The translations under genes and the position numbers were made by a program. Below are positions 30,634-39,145 of a stretch of DNA of 40,521 nucleotides, in pieces. Position 1 is the first letter of the stretch, and each line of letters starts with the position of its first letter. The stretch is taken from the NCBI GenBank assembly GCA_964471945.1, contig CAYYIJ010000011.1:1-40521 (forward strand), in the 5' to 3' direction. Source of the stretch: JASEHD01 sp964471945 (GTDB taxonomy: Bacteria; Bacteroidota; Ignavibacteria; UBA10030; SZUA-254). The notes beneath the pieces were generated by a model. That model saw only the letters and a program-made list of their open reading frames with translations. It was not told where the DNA came from and made no database searches.

Positions 30634-32616
30634 ATGAAAAAAATCTCCACTAAAAGTATCCAATCTCAACTGATCCTTTTTTTCACAATTGCTATTTTAG
30701 TGCCTACCGTAATTACCAGTACAGTTGGTGTTAAAATAATCAAAGACCAAATTATTACACATGCTGAAAGTAAAACAATATCTGATTTAAATTCAGCCAG
30801 GGAAATTTACCGAAATAAGATTTCTCAGATAGAAAGCATAACCCGATTAACAGCCTCACGAAGTTTAGTTATCAATGCTCTTAAGGAATCCAACTCTCTT
30901 TTTTTGCAAAAAGATTTGCTGCGTACACTTCAGCGTGAGAGTTTAGATGTACTGACAATTGTAGATAAATACGGGAAGGTTCTGGCTCGTGGAAGAAGTT
31001 CTAAAATCTTTGGGGATATACTCAAAGAAGACAAACTTGTTGAGCGGGCTATTTCTACAAAACGTATTGTTTCTGGAACTGACATTGTTTCAAGTGATTA
31101 TCTAGCGAAAGAATCTCCCGCACTTGCCGAGCAAGCTTATATGGATGTTCTACCAACACAAAAAGCTAAACCGAGGAAATCTTTTAAGGAAACTTCTGGT
31201 CTGATGCTGAAAGCGGCGGTCCCGGTTTTCGATGATAATGGTTCTTTCATTGGTGTTCTTTTATGCGGCATCCTTATAAATCGCAATTTTGAAATTGTTG
31301 ACAAGATTAAAGAAACCATTCATGAGAAAGGAATTTATAAAGGAAGAGAGATCGGAACTGCAACAATATTTCAGAACGATCTACGGATCTCGACTAATGT
31401 AAAAAATACGGACGGTACAAGAGCTATTTCAACCCTTGTCTCAGAAGAGGTTTATGAAACTGTTTTGGTACGAGGTGAGCGCTTTGTTGGTGACGCATTT
31501 GTAGTGGATGCCTGGTATATCAGCGCTTATGAACCTATACGTGATATTGAAAATAATATTATTGGTATCTTGTACGTCGGCGTTTTGAAACAACCTTTTA
31601 ATGATACATTAAGCAAAGCCATATTAACATTCCTCGGTATAGCGCTGGGCGGGTTTATCTTGATAATAATTGTCGCGGTTTATCAAGCGAAGAAAATTTC
31701 AACACCGCTGCAGAAACTTCAAGAAGTTGCAAAGAAAATTGAAGATGGAGATTACAAACAGCAGTTTATTGTTAAAGCCCCCCGAGAAATTGAAAAATTG
31801 TCTGCTTCTCTTAATCAGATGGCGAAACAATTGGATCAGGAAAAGATGGAGCTTGAAGCGTGGGGTGAAAAATTAGAAAAAAAAGTAGCACAACGTACAG
31901 ATGAAATAAAAAAGATCCATTCCCAGCTTTTCCGCTCCGAAAAACTGGCATCATTAGGAAAACTGGCGGCAGGTGTAGCTCACGAAATTAATAATCCTTT
32001 AACAGGAATTCTCACCAACAGCAGCTTGTTGTTAGATGATTTGCCGGAAAAAGACCCGAAGCGTGAAGATGTTGAAATAATTGTTAAAGAAACAATCCGA
32101 TGCAGAGAGATCGTAAAACGCCTGCTCGATTTCGCACGTCAAACTAAACCACTAAAAGAACTTGTCGATATAAACACCATCATTGAAAGTATAATCTTGC
32201 TTGTTCGGAACCAAACCTCTTTTAGAAACATTGATGTTAAGAAAAATCTTTTCGACAAACTACCCGAGATAATGGCCGATAGGGATCAAATTCAACAAGT
32301 TTTTATAAATATTATCATTAACGCTGCCGAAGCGATGCCGAAAGGTGGAACACTCACAATAGATACTCTCCTTTCCTCTCCCGAAGATTTTATAAACGTA
32401 AAATTTTCAGATACAGGGCACGGCATTCCATCACATCTAAAGGAAAAAATTTTCGATCCATTTTACACAACTAAAGAAAGCGGGACTGGCTTGGGACTCT
32501 CGATCAGTTATGGAATAATCGAACAACACGGCGGCGAAATTAATGTTGATAGCATATCTGGTGAAGGGACTACATTTACAATAAAGCTGCCTATCCACTC
32601 TCAAGAAAGTGATTGA
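30634..32616 (+). CDS. Membrane sensor histidine kinase, NtrB-like partner of the NtrC-type regulator
   Basis: A 660-residue paralogue of the kinase at 27131-29086. TM1 at about 12-35, Cache-type periplasmic domain at about 40-325, TM2 at about 328-352, HAMP, a coiled-coil stretch rich in Lys and Glu, HisKA with H450 in GVAHEINNPLTG, and the ATPase domain (NIIINAAEAMP, DTGHGI, GTGLGLSISYGI). The gene for an NtrC-type activator starts 3 nt after its stop, so this is a cognate two-component pair. The ligand is unknown; the shared Cache motifs suggest it is close to that of the paralogue. Confidence 0.95.
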   Translation: MKKISTKSIQSQLILFFTIAILVPTVITSTVGVKIIKDQIITHAESKTISDLNSAREIYRNKISQIESITRLTASRSLVINALKESNSLFLQKDLLRTLQRESLDVLTIVDKYGKVLARGRSSKIFGDILKEDKLVERAISTKRIVSGTDIVSSDYLAKESPALAEQAYMDVLPTQKAKPRKSFKETSGLMLKAAVPVFDDNGSFIGVLLCGILINRNFEIVDKIKETIHEKGIYKGREIGTATIFQNDLRISTNVKNTDGTRAISTLVSEEVYETVLVRGERFVGDAFVVDAWYISAYEPIRDIENNIIGILYVGVLKQPFNDTLSKAILTFLGIALGGFILIIIVAVYQAKKISTPLQKLQEVAKKIEDGDYKQQFIVKAPREIEKLSASLNQMAKQLDQEKMELEAWGEKLEKKVAQRTDEIKKIHSQLFRSEKLASLGKLAAGVAHEINNPLTGILTNSSLLLDDLPEKDPKREDVEIIVKETIRCREIVKRLLDFARQTKPLKELVDINTIIESIILLVRNQTSFRNIDVKKNLFDKLPEIMADRDQIQQVFINIIINAAEAMPKGGTLTIDTLLSSPEDFINVKFSDTGHGIPSHLKEKIFDPFYTTKESGTGLGLSISYGIIEQHGGEINVDSISGEGTTFTIKLPIHSQESD

Positions 32617-32619
32617 ACT

Positions 32620-34020
32620 ATGGAAGCGAACATTTTAATCGTTGACGATGAATTGGTTATCTGTAAAAGTTGTGAAAAAATCTTCCGACGGGCAGGTCAT
32701 TCGGTAACTTATGTAACTTCCGGATGTAAAGCGATTCAAATATTTGAACATGAATCTTTTGACGTCGTCTTCACCGACCTGAAAATGATGGACATTGGTG
32801 GAATGGAAGTATTACAAACCATTAAACAAAAATATCCAGATACGGTTGTTGTCGTTATTACAGGTTATGCAACTATTTCCTCTGCGGTAGAGACTTTGCG
32901 AAGCGGTGCATTCGACTACCTGCCAAAACCATTTACACCAAGCGAACTGCTGGCTGTGCTTGACCGTGCATTGGATAAACGAAAAATTATCAAACATTTG
33001 TCTGAAAAGCGTCTTTATGATCACGAACACGGTTTTGAAGGTCTCATCGGCAATAGTCCTAAAATGCAAGATGTGTATAAAATGATGCAAAAGGTAGCGC
33101 CGACCGACAGCACCGTTCTTCTTATTGGCGAAAGCGGTACCGGAAAAGATTTAACTGCAAAAGCAATCCACAATATTAGTAAACGAAAGGGTGAAAAATT
33201 TTTCGCTATTGATATTTCTACTCTATCGAGCACTTTGTTAGAAAGTGAATTATTTGGTCACGTCAAAGGTTCATTCACGGGCGCTCATGCTGATAAGCAG
33301 GGAGTTTTTGAATTTGCAAATCACGGCACAATATTTTTAGATGAAATTGGAAACTTATCAATTGAAATACAGTCACGTTTGCTGAGATTGCTGCAGGAAA
33401 AAGAATTCATGCCTGTCGGTAGTACGATGGTGAAAAAAGTTGATGTGCGATTAATCTTCGCAACTAACCAAAATCTTAAACAGCTTGTTTCAAATGGAAA
33501 GTTTAGAGAAGACTTATATTATCGCCTGAATGTGTTTCCTATAAAGCTTCCACCTCTCCGTGAGCGGAAAGAAGACGTTCCCGAACTTGTTATGTACTTC
33601 TTCAAAAAATACTGTGCAAAGATTGAGCGTTCCATTCCAACAATTCAACCCGAAACAATCGAGGCATTGATGAATTACAATTGGCCCGGCAACGTGCGTG
33701 AACTTGAGCATGCTATCGAAAGATTGATCATCATGGTTGAAGATAATGAGATCCAACCCGTTCATGTTTCGGCTGCATTGTTTAGAACTGATGTCTATGT
33801 TCGTTCGGTTATTCCTAGAACCAGTGATGAACTTAAAATCTTGAAGAAACAAATTCGCGAATCATCTGTACAAGAAATTGAAAAGTTGTTCATCACCGAA
33901 GCGCTTATCAGGAATAATTGGAATATATCAAAAGCTTCACGTGAGGTTAACATGCAACGATCTAATTTCCAGGGGCTCATACGAAAATACGGCATCACCA
34001 AACCAAATCAACCTGCATAA
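32620..34020 (+). CDS. NtrC-family sigma-54-dependent response regulator
   Basis: A 466-residue activator. REC domain with D53 (VFTDLKMMD) and LPKPFTP; AAA+ domain with Walker A GESGTGKD (170-177), the sigma-54-contacting loop as GSFTGA (217-222) where GAFTGA is usual, Walker B FLDEIG (239-244) and YYRLNVFPI; Fis-type helix-turn-helix at the C-terminus (NISKASREVNMQRSNFQGLIRKYGI). It would drive RNA polymerase-sigma54 at promoters after phosphorylation by the kinase encoded just upstream. Sigma-54-like sites at nearby gene starts are candidate targets. Confidence 0.95.
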   Translation: MEANILIVDDELVICKSCEKIFRRAGHSVTYVTSGCKAIQIFEHESFDVVFTDLKMMDIGGMEVLQTIKQKYPDTVVVVITGYATISSAVETLRSGAFDYLPKPFTPSELLAVLDRALDKRKIIKHLSEKRLYDHEHGFEGLIGNSPKMQDVYKMMQKVAPTDSTVLLIGESGTGKDLTAKAIHNISKRKGEKFFAIDISTLSSTLLESELFGHVKGSFTGAHADKQGVFEFANHGTIFLDEIGNLSIEIQSRLLRLLQEKEFMPVGSTMVKKVDVRLIFATNQNLKQLVSNGKFREDLYYRLNVFPIKLPPLRERKEDVPELVMYFFKKYCAKIERSIPTIQPETIEALMNYNWPGNVRELEHAIERLIIMVEDNEIQPVHVSAALFRTDVYVRSVIPRTSDELKILKKQIRESSVQEIEKLFITEALIRNNWNISKASREVNMQRSNFQGLIRKYGITKPNQPA

Positions 34021-34087
34021 GAAATTATGCACCTGAATAAATTTTCTATCCTACCTTTTCTTGAAATCTGAGCTGATTTCCAAAATT

Positions 34088-34106
34088 ATCGGTGGATCAC
34101 TCCGAT
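34088..34106 (+). terminator. Weak hairpin after the NtrC-type gene
   Basis: ATCGG (34088-34092) pairs with CCGAT (34102-34106), followed by tcttcta. A five-base-pair stem with a short pyrimidine tail is a poor terminator; listed because it stands 68 nt after the stop of the two-component operon. Confidence 0.25.
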
Positions 34107-34207
34107 TCTTCTACCTACCTTTCTAAATACACTACAACCACACGATTCTATTCTAATGACTTGGAAAATAAGAAGTTAGGAAGACATTAAGCTGCGATTA
34201 TTATGGT

Positions 34208-34223
34208 TGGCATGTTCCTTGTG
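34208..34223 (+). promoter_or_regulatory. Sigma-54-like element upstream of the double-REC gene
   Basis: The plus strand reads TGGCATGTTCCTTGTG: TGGCA and TTG separated by six bases, TTGT at -12, about 60 nt before ATG 34282. The gene for a sigma-54 activator is immediately upstream, which makes a link plausible. A start site inside the 261-nt spacer fits this gene being separately transcribed. Confidence 0.4.
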
Positions 34224-34281
34224 CATTTACTGATAGAATTGAAAATGAATATCTTATGAATAATCGAGAAAGGAACAAAAA

Positions 34282-35460
34282 ATGATTACCAACAAAATAT
34301 TAGTTGTAGATGATGAAGAAACCGTATGCCACAGTGTTAAGAAAATCTTAACACGAAAAGGATACACTGTTGATAGCGCTCTTAATGTTGAAAGCGCAGT
34401 TAGGAAAATGAGCGATACTAATTTTGATTTAGTTATTACCGATCTAATGATGCCGAAGACAAACGGCATGGAGCTTTTACAAATTGTGCGAGATCACTAT
34501 CCCGAGCTTGAAGTGATAATGATAACAGGTTATGCGTCGATTGAATCCGCGGTAATAGCGACCAAGTATGGGGCAGCAAGTTACCTACCGAAACCTTTTA
34601 CAACTGATGAACTGACAGAAGTAACAGAAAAAGCACTTGCGAACCGCAATAATAAAAATAAAATCGAAGACCGGGTAAATCAAAAATCGTATCAGCAAAC
34701 CGATCAGAAAACATCCGATATTATCGATGTAGACTTGCCATTTAACGAGGCGGAGATTGGGCGTGCGACCTCGGAAGAGTATGTTGAAGCATTAACACAT
34801 TCAGATATGCCTCTTGCAAAGAAAGTTGCAGATAAGGCATTCTGCCGTACCGGCAAGCGCGACTGCCGTAGGGTTATACTCGATGGCCGCGAATGTGCCG
34901 TTGAATGTCCGATCGAGAAGAAAGAAAAATCCCGGGCAAAGCATGCTCCACGAATAATAAGATATACGGCTGAACTCGTCGATGAAGACCTACCTTTCTC
35001 GATAAGCGAAATAGAACGTTATACGAGCATAGATTACGTCAACTGTCTGGATAGATCGGATATGCCGCGTGCGGCTTTGTACGGACGAAATGCTTTTGCA
35101 AAACATTCTGTTCTTGTTATAGATGATGAACCGATTGTTTGTCACAGCATCCGACGTATTCTTTCTAAGCAGAGCTGTACTGTTGAGGAAGCTTTTGATG
35201 TTGATTATGCACTTCAGAAAATGAAGCTTAACAAATATGATCTTATAATTTTAGATTTGAAGATGCCTAAGCGTAGTGGATTAGAGATTCTTGATTCTAT
35301 CAAGGAGAATTACCCCGGAGTACCAGTAGTAATGATAACGGGTTTTGCTTCAATAGAAACAGCGATTGAAGCTACAAAAGCAGGTGCATTTAATTTTGTA
35401 CCAAAACCTTTCACTCCCGCCGAATTATCGAAAGCAGCCGAAGAAGCCCTTGCGGCTTGA
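34282..35460 (+). CDS. Double-REC response regulator with duplicated linker and four-cysteine motif
   Basis: A 392-residue protein: REC1 (D54 in ITDLMMP, lysine in YLPKPFT), a central region, and REC2 (D325 in ILDLKMP, VPKPFTP). The two REC domains resemble each other. The central region is unusual: residues 149-187 and 234-272 are two copies of one segment, D.DLPF...EI.R.TS..YV..L..SDMP.A......AF. Between them is a cysteine cluster C188-x6-C195-x9-C205-x3-C209. The segment family is not one I can name; the cysteines could bind a metal or Fe-S cluster. No DNA-binding domain. AAAGGA precedes the ATG. It may tie redox or metal state to phosphorelay signalling; that is inference. Confidence 0.9.
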   Translation: MITNKILVVDDEETVCHSVKKILTRKGYTVDSALNVESAVRKMSDTNFDLVITDLMMPKTNGMELLQIVRDHYPELEVIMITGYASIESAVIATKYGAASYLPKPFTTDELTEVTEKALANRNNKNKIEDRVNQKSYQQTDQKTSDIIDVDLPFNEAEIGRATSEEYVEALTHSDMPLAKKVADKAFCRTGKRDCRRVILDGRECAVECPIEKKEKSRAKHAPRIIRYTAELVDEDLPFSISEIERYTSIDYVNCLDRSDMPRAALYGRNAFAKHSVLVIDDEPIVCHSIRRILSKQSCTVEEAFDVDYALQKMKLNKYDLIILDLKMPKRSGLEILDSIKENYPGVPVVMITGFASIETAIEATKAGAFNFVPKPFTPAELSKAAEEALAA

Positions 35461-35483
35461 GATAATTCAATTGGCACGAAGCA

Positions 35484-35533
35484 AAAGCCCGATTTGTCTG
35501 CGATCCGTATGGATTTAGAACCGATCGGGCTTT
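35484..35533. terminator. Bidirectional terminator between convergent genes
   Basis: AAAGCCCGAT (35484-35493) pairs with ATCGGGCTTT (35524-35533). The loop can form a smaller ATCC/GGAT stem. A T-rich stretch follows on the plus strand (tatattttat) and a short A/T stretch on the other side. It lies between the plus-strand double-REC gene and the minus-strand T9SS gene, which converge. Confidence 0.75.
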
Positions 35534-35565
35534 ATATTTTATACCGAAAGTAGTAATTTTCAGGA

Positions 35566-37422
35566 TCACTTTGCCAGCAGCATCTTCTTCACGTCGGTAA
35601 ATGTTGAACCAGTTGAAGCACTAGCGGTGAGTTTATATAGATAGACTCCACTTGGGAGATTGCTTGCATTGTAACTATCTACTTTATATCCTGCATCTTC
35701 CATTCCATCAAAAAGTGTCGCAACTTCTTGACCAAGTGCATTGTATATCTTTAATGTAACATAACATGCTTCTGGTAAATCATATTGGAAAATTGTTGTT
35801 GGATTAAAAGGGTTGGGATAATTTTGTGAAAGATTAAATTTCGATGGTATCTGTTCTGTTTCATCCAGAAATTCATGAGAATGAACGGTTTTTTCTATAG
35901 GATCGCAAGGTTGTTTCGCTTGAGCAATAATAACCATATCACCGCTTGCTTCGTAACTTAAACTGCCAAAATCTGTAAGTTTTACTTGTTTCTGGTTTGA
36001 GCCTGGCAGTAAGAGCCAATACTTAATTTTATTTTCTTTTTTAAGATTCCAATGTATTGTTAATGGATAGGTTGAGTTTTTTATCTCAACAGGAATACTC
36101 ACCAATCCATTACTAGGAGGGATGCTCTCTATAAACTTACCAGAAGTAAACCGTGCATTAAAGATACCACCTATCGGCTCTGGCGGCATTTCATCATCGG
36201 AAAACCTAGATATCCTTGGACGTCCTTCATTGCGGATATACATTGATTGACTTTTACCTGATGCATCCGATATGATAAATTGATCAAGCTCAGCTGTCGT
36301 GTATGAAATGCAGGGATCAGGCGGCGGTGGTGCATTTTGAGTAGTAAAACTCCAGGGGCAACACCAATAACTGGTTCCATTACTATTTGTCGCATTCACT
36401 CTCCAATAATAAGTCGTGGAATTTAAAAATGGTCCAACTTGTTTATAAGTTGTTGTTATGCCACTCTGATCGAATACGCCGCTTGTGAAATTTATATCTG
36501 ATGACACCTGTAATCGATAAGATGTAGCTCCACTCGATGTATTCCAACTCAAGGTCGGTGATGTAGAAACACTAGTTGCTCCATTAATTGGCGATGCAAG
36601 TATTGGCGTAGGTGGCTCTCCAAAGGGTGATGGTGGCGGTGTCGCACAATCACCGGGTGCCTTTGAGGAAGTTGAAAGTGAAGATATTATCATTTGCCCA
36701 CCCTGATTCGCTTTAACCCAATAGCTTTTCCCAACTTGCAATATTGAGACATCAACATATCCTCCATTCCAGCTTAAAAATGGTGTTGTGATAATGTTTG
36801 TTGGTATTGTTGTAATAGTTGATGTGTTTACATTAGTTGATACTGCTCCCACCAAATTCCATCCTGGTCTTAAATATACTGAAGTGAAATAAGTTGAGTT
36901 ACCGTTGTAGTTTACAGCAGGAGGACTCGAGCCGAATCTTACCCAATAACCGATACCATTAGCAAGTACCGATACTGGAGTATACAATCCATTGTAAATA
37001 AACGCATCCGAGATTGCACTTGGATAAACTGCTGGTTTGGAGAAATTTGAAACCACTTGCGGTACACTTACCATATTCCAATCGGCAGTTACAGGAATGG
37101 ACAGTGTTGAAGTATTCTGGGAAATAATTACCGCATCGTTATCGTAAGTGATCACTCGTGCGCCTGGGTTGATGATAAGATTTCCTCCCGATGCAATTGT
37201 GATTCTATTTCCACTACCAATAAAAAGAAAGGCGTCTCCGGGTACTGTGACCGTTACACCGGACGTGATCGTTACGTTACCATTAACCCATTTAATATCG
37301 GACCACATAGTATTAGTCGTGATATTTCCGCTAACGAGGTTGGTTGGATGTACCGGAAGACCTGTAAGAGGATTTATAGGTCCTTGGTTAAAGAAACCTC
37401 GATTGTAAAAAACGGTTCCCAA
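35566..37422 (-). CDS. 3' part of frameshifted M36 metalloprotease: FN3 and T9SS sorting domains
   Basis: A 618-residue frame beginning at a TTG, which is not a believable start: the frame stays open upstream and there reads IPYVIPTSIAPIQVKAVFQA followed by DRDKYASAHSRSLG, the normal continuation of a fungalysin domain. It is therefore the second half of the protease gene at 37506-38960. After the end of the peptidase come a right-handed-repeat-like segment, two GWN(M/L)V domains (DWNMVSVP, GWNLVGAV), a fibronectin III-like domain (SPINGATSVSTSPTLSWN ... YYWRVNATN) and a full type IX sorting domain (LSQNYPNPFNPTTIFQYDLP ... SGVYLYKL ... KKMLLAK). As a separate protein it would lack a signal peptide and could not be exported. 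Confidence 0.85.
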   Translation of the reverse strand: MGTVFYNRGFFNQGPINPLTGLPVHPTNLVSGNITTNTMWSDIKWVNGNVTITSGVTVTVPGDAFLFIGSGNRITIASGGNLIINPGARVITYDNDAVIISQNTSTLSIPVTADWNMVSVPQVVSNFSKPAVYPSAISDAFIYNGLYTPVSVLANGIGYWVRFGSSPPAVNYNGNSTYFTSVYLRPGWNLVGAVSTNVNTSTITTIPTNIITTPFLSWNGGYVDVSILQVGKSYWVKANQGGQMIISSLSTSSKAPGDCATPPPSPFGEPPTPILASPINGATSVSTSPTLSWNTSSGATSYRLQVSSDINFTSGVFDQSGITTTYKQVGPFLNSTTYYWRVNATNSNGTSYWCCPWSFTTQNAPPPPDPCISYTTAELDQFIISDASGKSQSMYIRNEGRPRISRFSDDEMPPEPIGGIFNARFTSGKFIESIPPSNGLVSIPVEIKNSTYPLTIHWNLKKENKIKYWLLLPGSNQKQVKLTDFGSLSYEASGDMVIIAQAKQPCDPIEKTVHSHEFLDETEQIPSKFNLSQNYPNPFNPTTIFQYDLPEACYVTLKIYNALGQEVATLFDGMEDAGYKVDSYNASNLPSGVYLYKLTASASTGSTFTDVKKMLLAK

Positions 37423-37505
37423 TGATCTCGAATGAGCACTTGCATATTTATCGCGATCAGCTTGGAAAACAGCTTTAACCTGAATTGGCGCAATGGATGT
37501 TGGAA

Positions 37506-37530
37506 TTACATAGGGAATGCGGAGAGAAGC
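37506..37530 (-). other. Probable -1 frameshift within the M36 protease gene
   Basis: The upstream frame ends SAFPM-stop at 37506. One base back, the other frame is open across this point and continues IPYVIPTSIAP. Adding a single base near 37518 (for example gcatt to gcaatt) would give one reading frame of about 1,130 residues. I see no slippery heptamer with a downstream stem that would argue for programmed frameshifting. Confidence 0.8.
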
Positions 37531-38960
37531 AAGGTGGTGGACACAGCTCTTCCAATTCCAGCTTGGCTCTCAACATCCATCATAGTAGAAGCCCAAAGGA
37601 TTCCTGCCGGCGTATGTAACCCACTCCAATTCGTCGGGTATACGTATGTTGAGTTCAAGAAACGAGCGGGCCAACACGATGGGATTCCATCCCAGGGAAA
37701 CACTTTGTTGGGCTGAAATGATGAGACTGTTCGCCTATAACTAACTGCTAAATAGTCACCACTACCTTCGCTTATTTTTCGTTGATCGCCAAGTGGAGGT
37801 GCTGCTCCCAGACCACCCGAACCACCTAATAAAACATCGTGAAGCGCATGTCCATATTCATGCAACACAACATCTTGGTCTTCAGCATCATCTACACATC
37901 CATCACCATAAGCAAGATATTTTGAACTTGGGACGTAATGTGAGTTGTCAGCACCATTTAGTCCATGTGCATCAAAACGTATGGCATCGCTGCTGAACCA
38001 TTGTGGGGAAAAACCTAAGCCACCGATGTACCTTCGATGTTTATCGATATGATAGTACACATTTACCTCCTCAAAACCAGGCTGACTTCTATTAAACTGA
38101 AATCCATGTTCAGTTGTTGAAGTAACGATAGCTGTATTAGGTACCTCAATATCTTCTGAGCGGGCATAACGTCCTTGCACTTTATAAACACCCCCAACGG
38201 CATCGTTGAGATCATACAGTGTCACTACATCATAAGCTCCGGCTAAAGCCGCATAATCTGTATTATTCATATCGGTCAAAGAAGCATTACTCAACGCCGA
38301 AACAGGGTCGGGATCGAACACTTTTCCTGTTCCATTAACATACCGGAAACTAATGTCATCCAATGAGAGTATTTCTCCCGTTAGAGCGTCAACGAATGCT
38401 TGCCAGTCGCCAATTGGGTCTTGTGCTACAAAATTGATCTTCCAAGCGAGGTGGTAAACATCAAGAGAATCCTTATACACGTAGAGTTCTGAGGATGGTT
38501 GTGTAATGAGAGTACTTTCGTTTGCCCTAAGGGCATTTCTAACTGAGTTTACTGCTGAACTTGCTAATATTGTAGGTCTAGTTCGAGGAATGTTGATGCC
38601 TGGCATATACCCGCTAACAACCATTGAGACCTGATTTTCATTATTGATACTGACAACAATATCCGATCTAAATACAGGAATTCCTCTGTATTTCTGGAGA
38701 AATCCTATATGGTGGGCAGCAGGGCTGCGCTTTATTTCTGTAATCTCGATGTCTTCGAGATTTTTCTTTATCCCAAAAATTTCCCGATTTTCAAGGAGAA
38801 ACTCCTTTGCAACTTGATCGGGTGGACCATCGTAGATTTTCGAATTTATATTCGACAAAGATCTTACTTGTCCTTGGCTCAATCCATTATTCCATACAAG
38901 AAAGAGGAGGATAAGAAGACACTGAGCGAATGCAATGTTATGTATTTTAGAAAGTATCAT
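37506..38960 (-). CDS. 5' part of frameshifted fungalysin-like (M36) secreted metalloprotease
   Basis: A 484-residue frame. A signal peptide (residues 1-28, ending GLSQ) is followed by a fungalysin/thermolysin-type propeptide (GFLQKYRGIPVFRSDIVVSINN) and a PepSY-like segment (LAWKINFVAQDPIGDWQAFVDALTG, split here for length: LAWKINFV / GDWQAFVDALTG). The catalytic zinc site HEYGHAL lies near residue 367, with the third ligand in SEGSGDYLAVSYR. The frame stops shortly before the peptidase domain should end, and the missing end is found in the adjacent frame at 35566-37560. AAGGAG stands 9 nt before ATG 38960. It would be exported through the Sec and type IX routes if the frameshift is an assembly error. 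Confidence 0.87.
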   Translation of the reverse strand: MILSKIHNIAFAQCLLILLFLVWNNGLSQGQVRSLSNINSKIYDGPPDQVAKEFLLENREIFGIKKNLEDIEITEIKRSPAAHHIGFLQKYRGIPVFRSDIVVSINNENQVSMVVSGYMPGINIPRTRPTILASSAVNSVRNALRANESTLITQPSSELYVYKDSLDVYHLAWKINFVAQDPIGDWQAFVDALTGEILSLDDISFRYVNGTGKVFDPDPVSALSNASLTDMNNTDYAALAGAYDVVTLYDLNDAVGGVYKVQGRYARSEDIEVPNTAIVTSTTEHGFQFNRSQPGFEEVNVYYHIDKHRRYIGGLGFSPQWFSSDAIRFDAHGLNGADNSHYVPSSKYLAYGDGCVDDAEDQDVVLHEYGHALHDVLLGGSGGLGAAPPLGDQRKISEGSGDYLAVSYRRTVSSFQPNKVFPWDGIPSCWPARFLNSTYVYPTNWSGLHTPAGILWASTMMDVESQAGIGRAVSTTLLLSAFPM

Positions 38961-39031
38961 AATTAGACTCCTTGTCTTTGAATATTTGAAAATATAAATT
39001 GATTATTGTAAATTATCTTAAGTAAAGAAAA

Positions 39032-39105
39032 GCCCTCGAAGGTTATTCTACCTTTGGAATTATTCTTGCGAGGAATACTTTTCGGGGTTAGATTGCCTTC
39101 AGGGC
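39032..39105. other. Imperfect inverted repeat in the intergenic region between two T9SS genes
   Basis: gccctcgaagg (39032-39042) can pair with ccttcagggc (39096-39105), with one bulged base, enclosing about 53 nt. The enclosed and following sequence repeats attctt-containing units (attcttgcgagg, attcttatggagg). No gene is seen in 38961-39145. It may form a leader or intergenic stem; function unknown. Confidence 0.4.
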
Positions 39106-39145
39106 TATTCTTATGGAGGTGCACGCTCGTGATTTCTACTAACAC

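Noticed and set aside
35472..35489. TTGGCACGAAGCAAAAGC as a fifth sigma-54 site
   Set aside because: It has the -24 half but AAA where TTG should be, and it lies inside the convergent terminator region with no gene downstream on that strand.
37506..37530. Programmed -1 ribosomal frameshifting in the protease gene
   Set aside because: No slippery heptamer of the X-XXY-YYZ kind and no obvious stimulatory stem; an indel or assembly error is simpler.
38963..39145. A 60-codon minus-strand frame in the spacer between the two T9SS genes
   Set aside because: No family resemblance, no good start context, and it overlaps an inverted repeat; probably chance.
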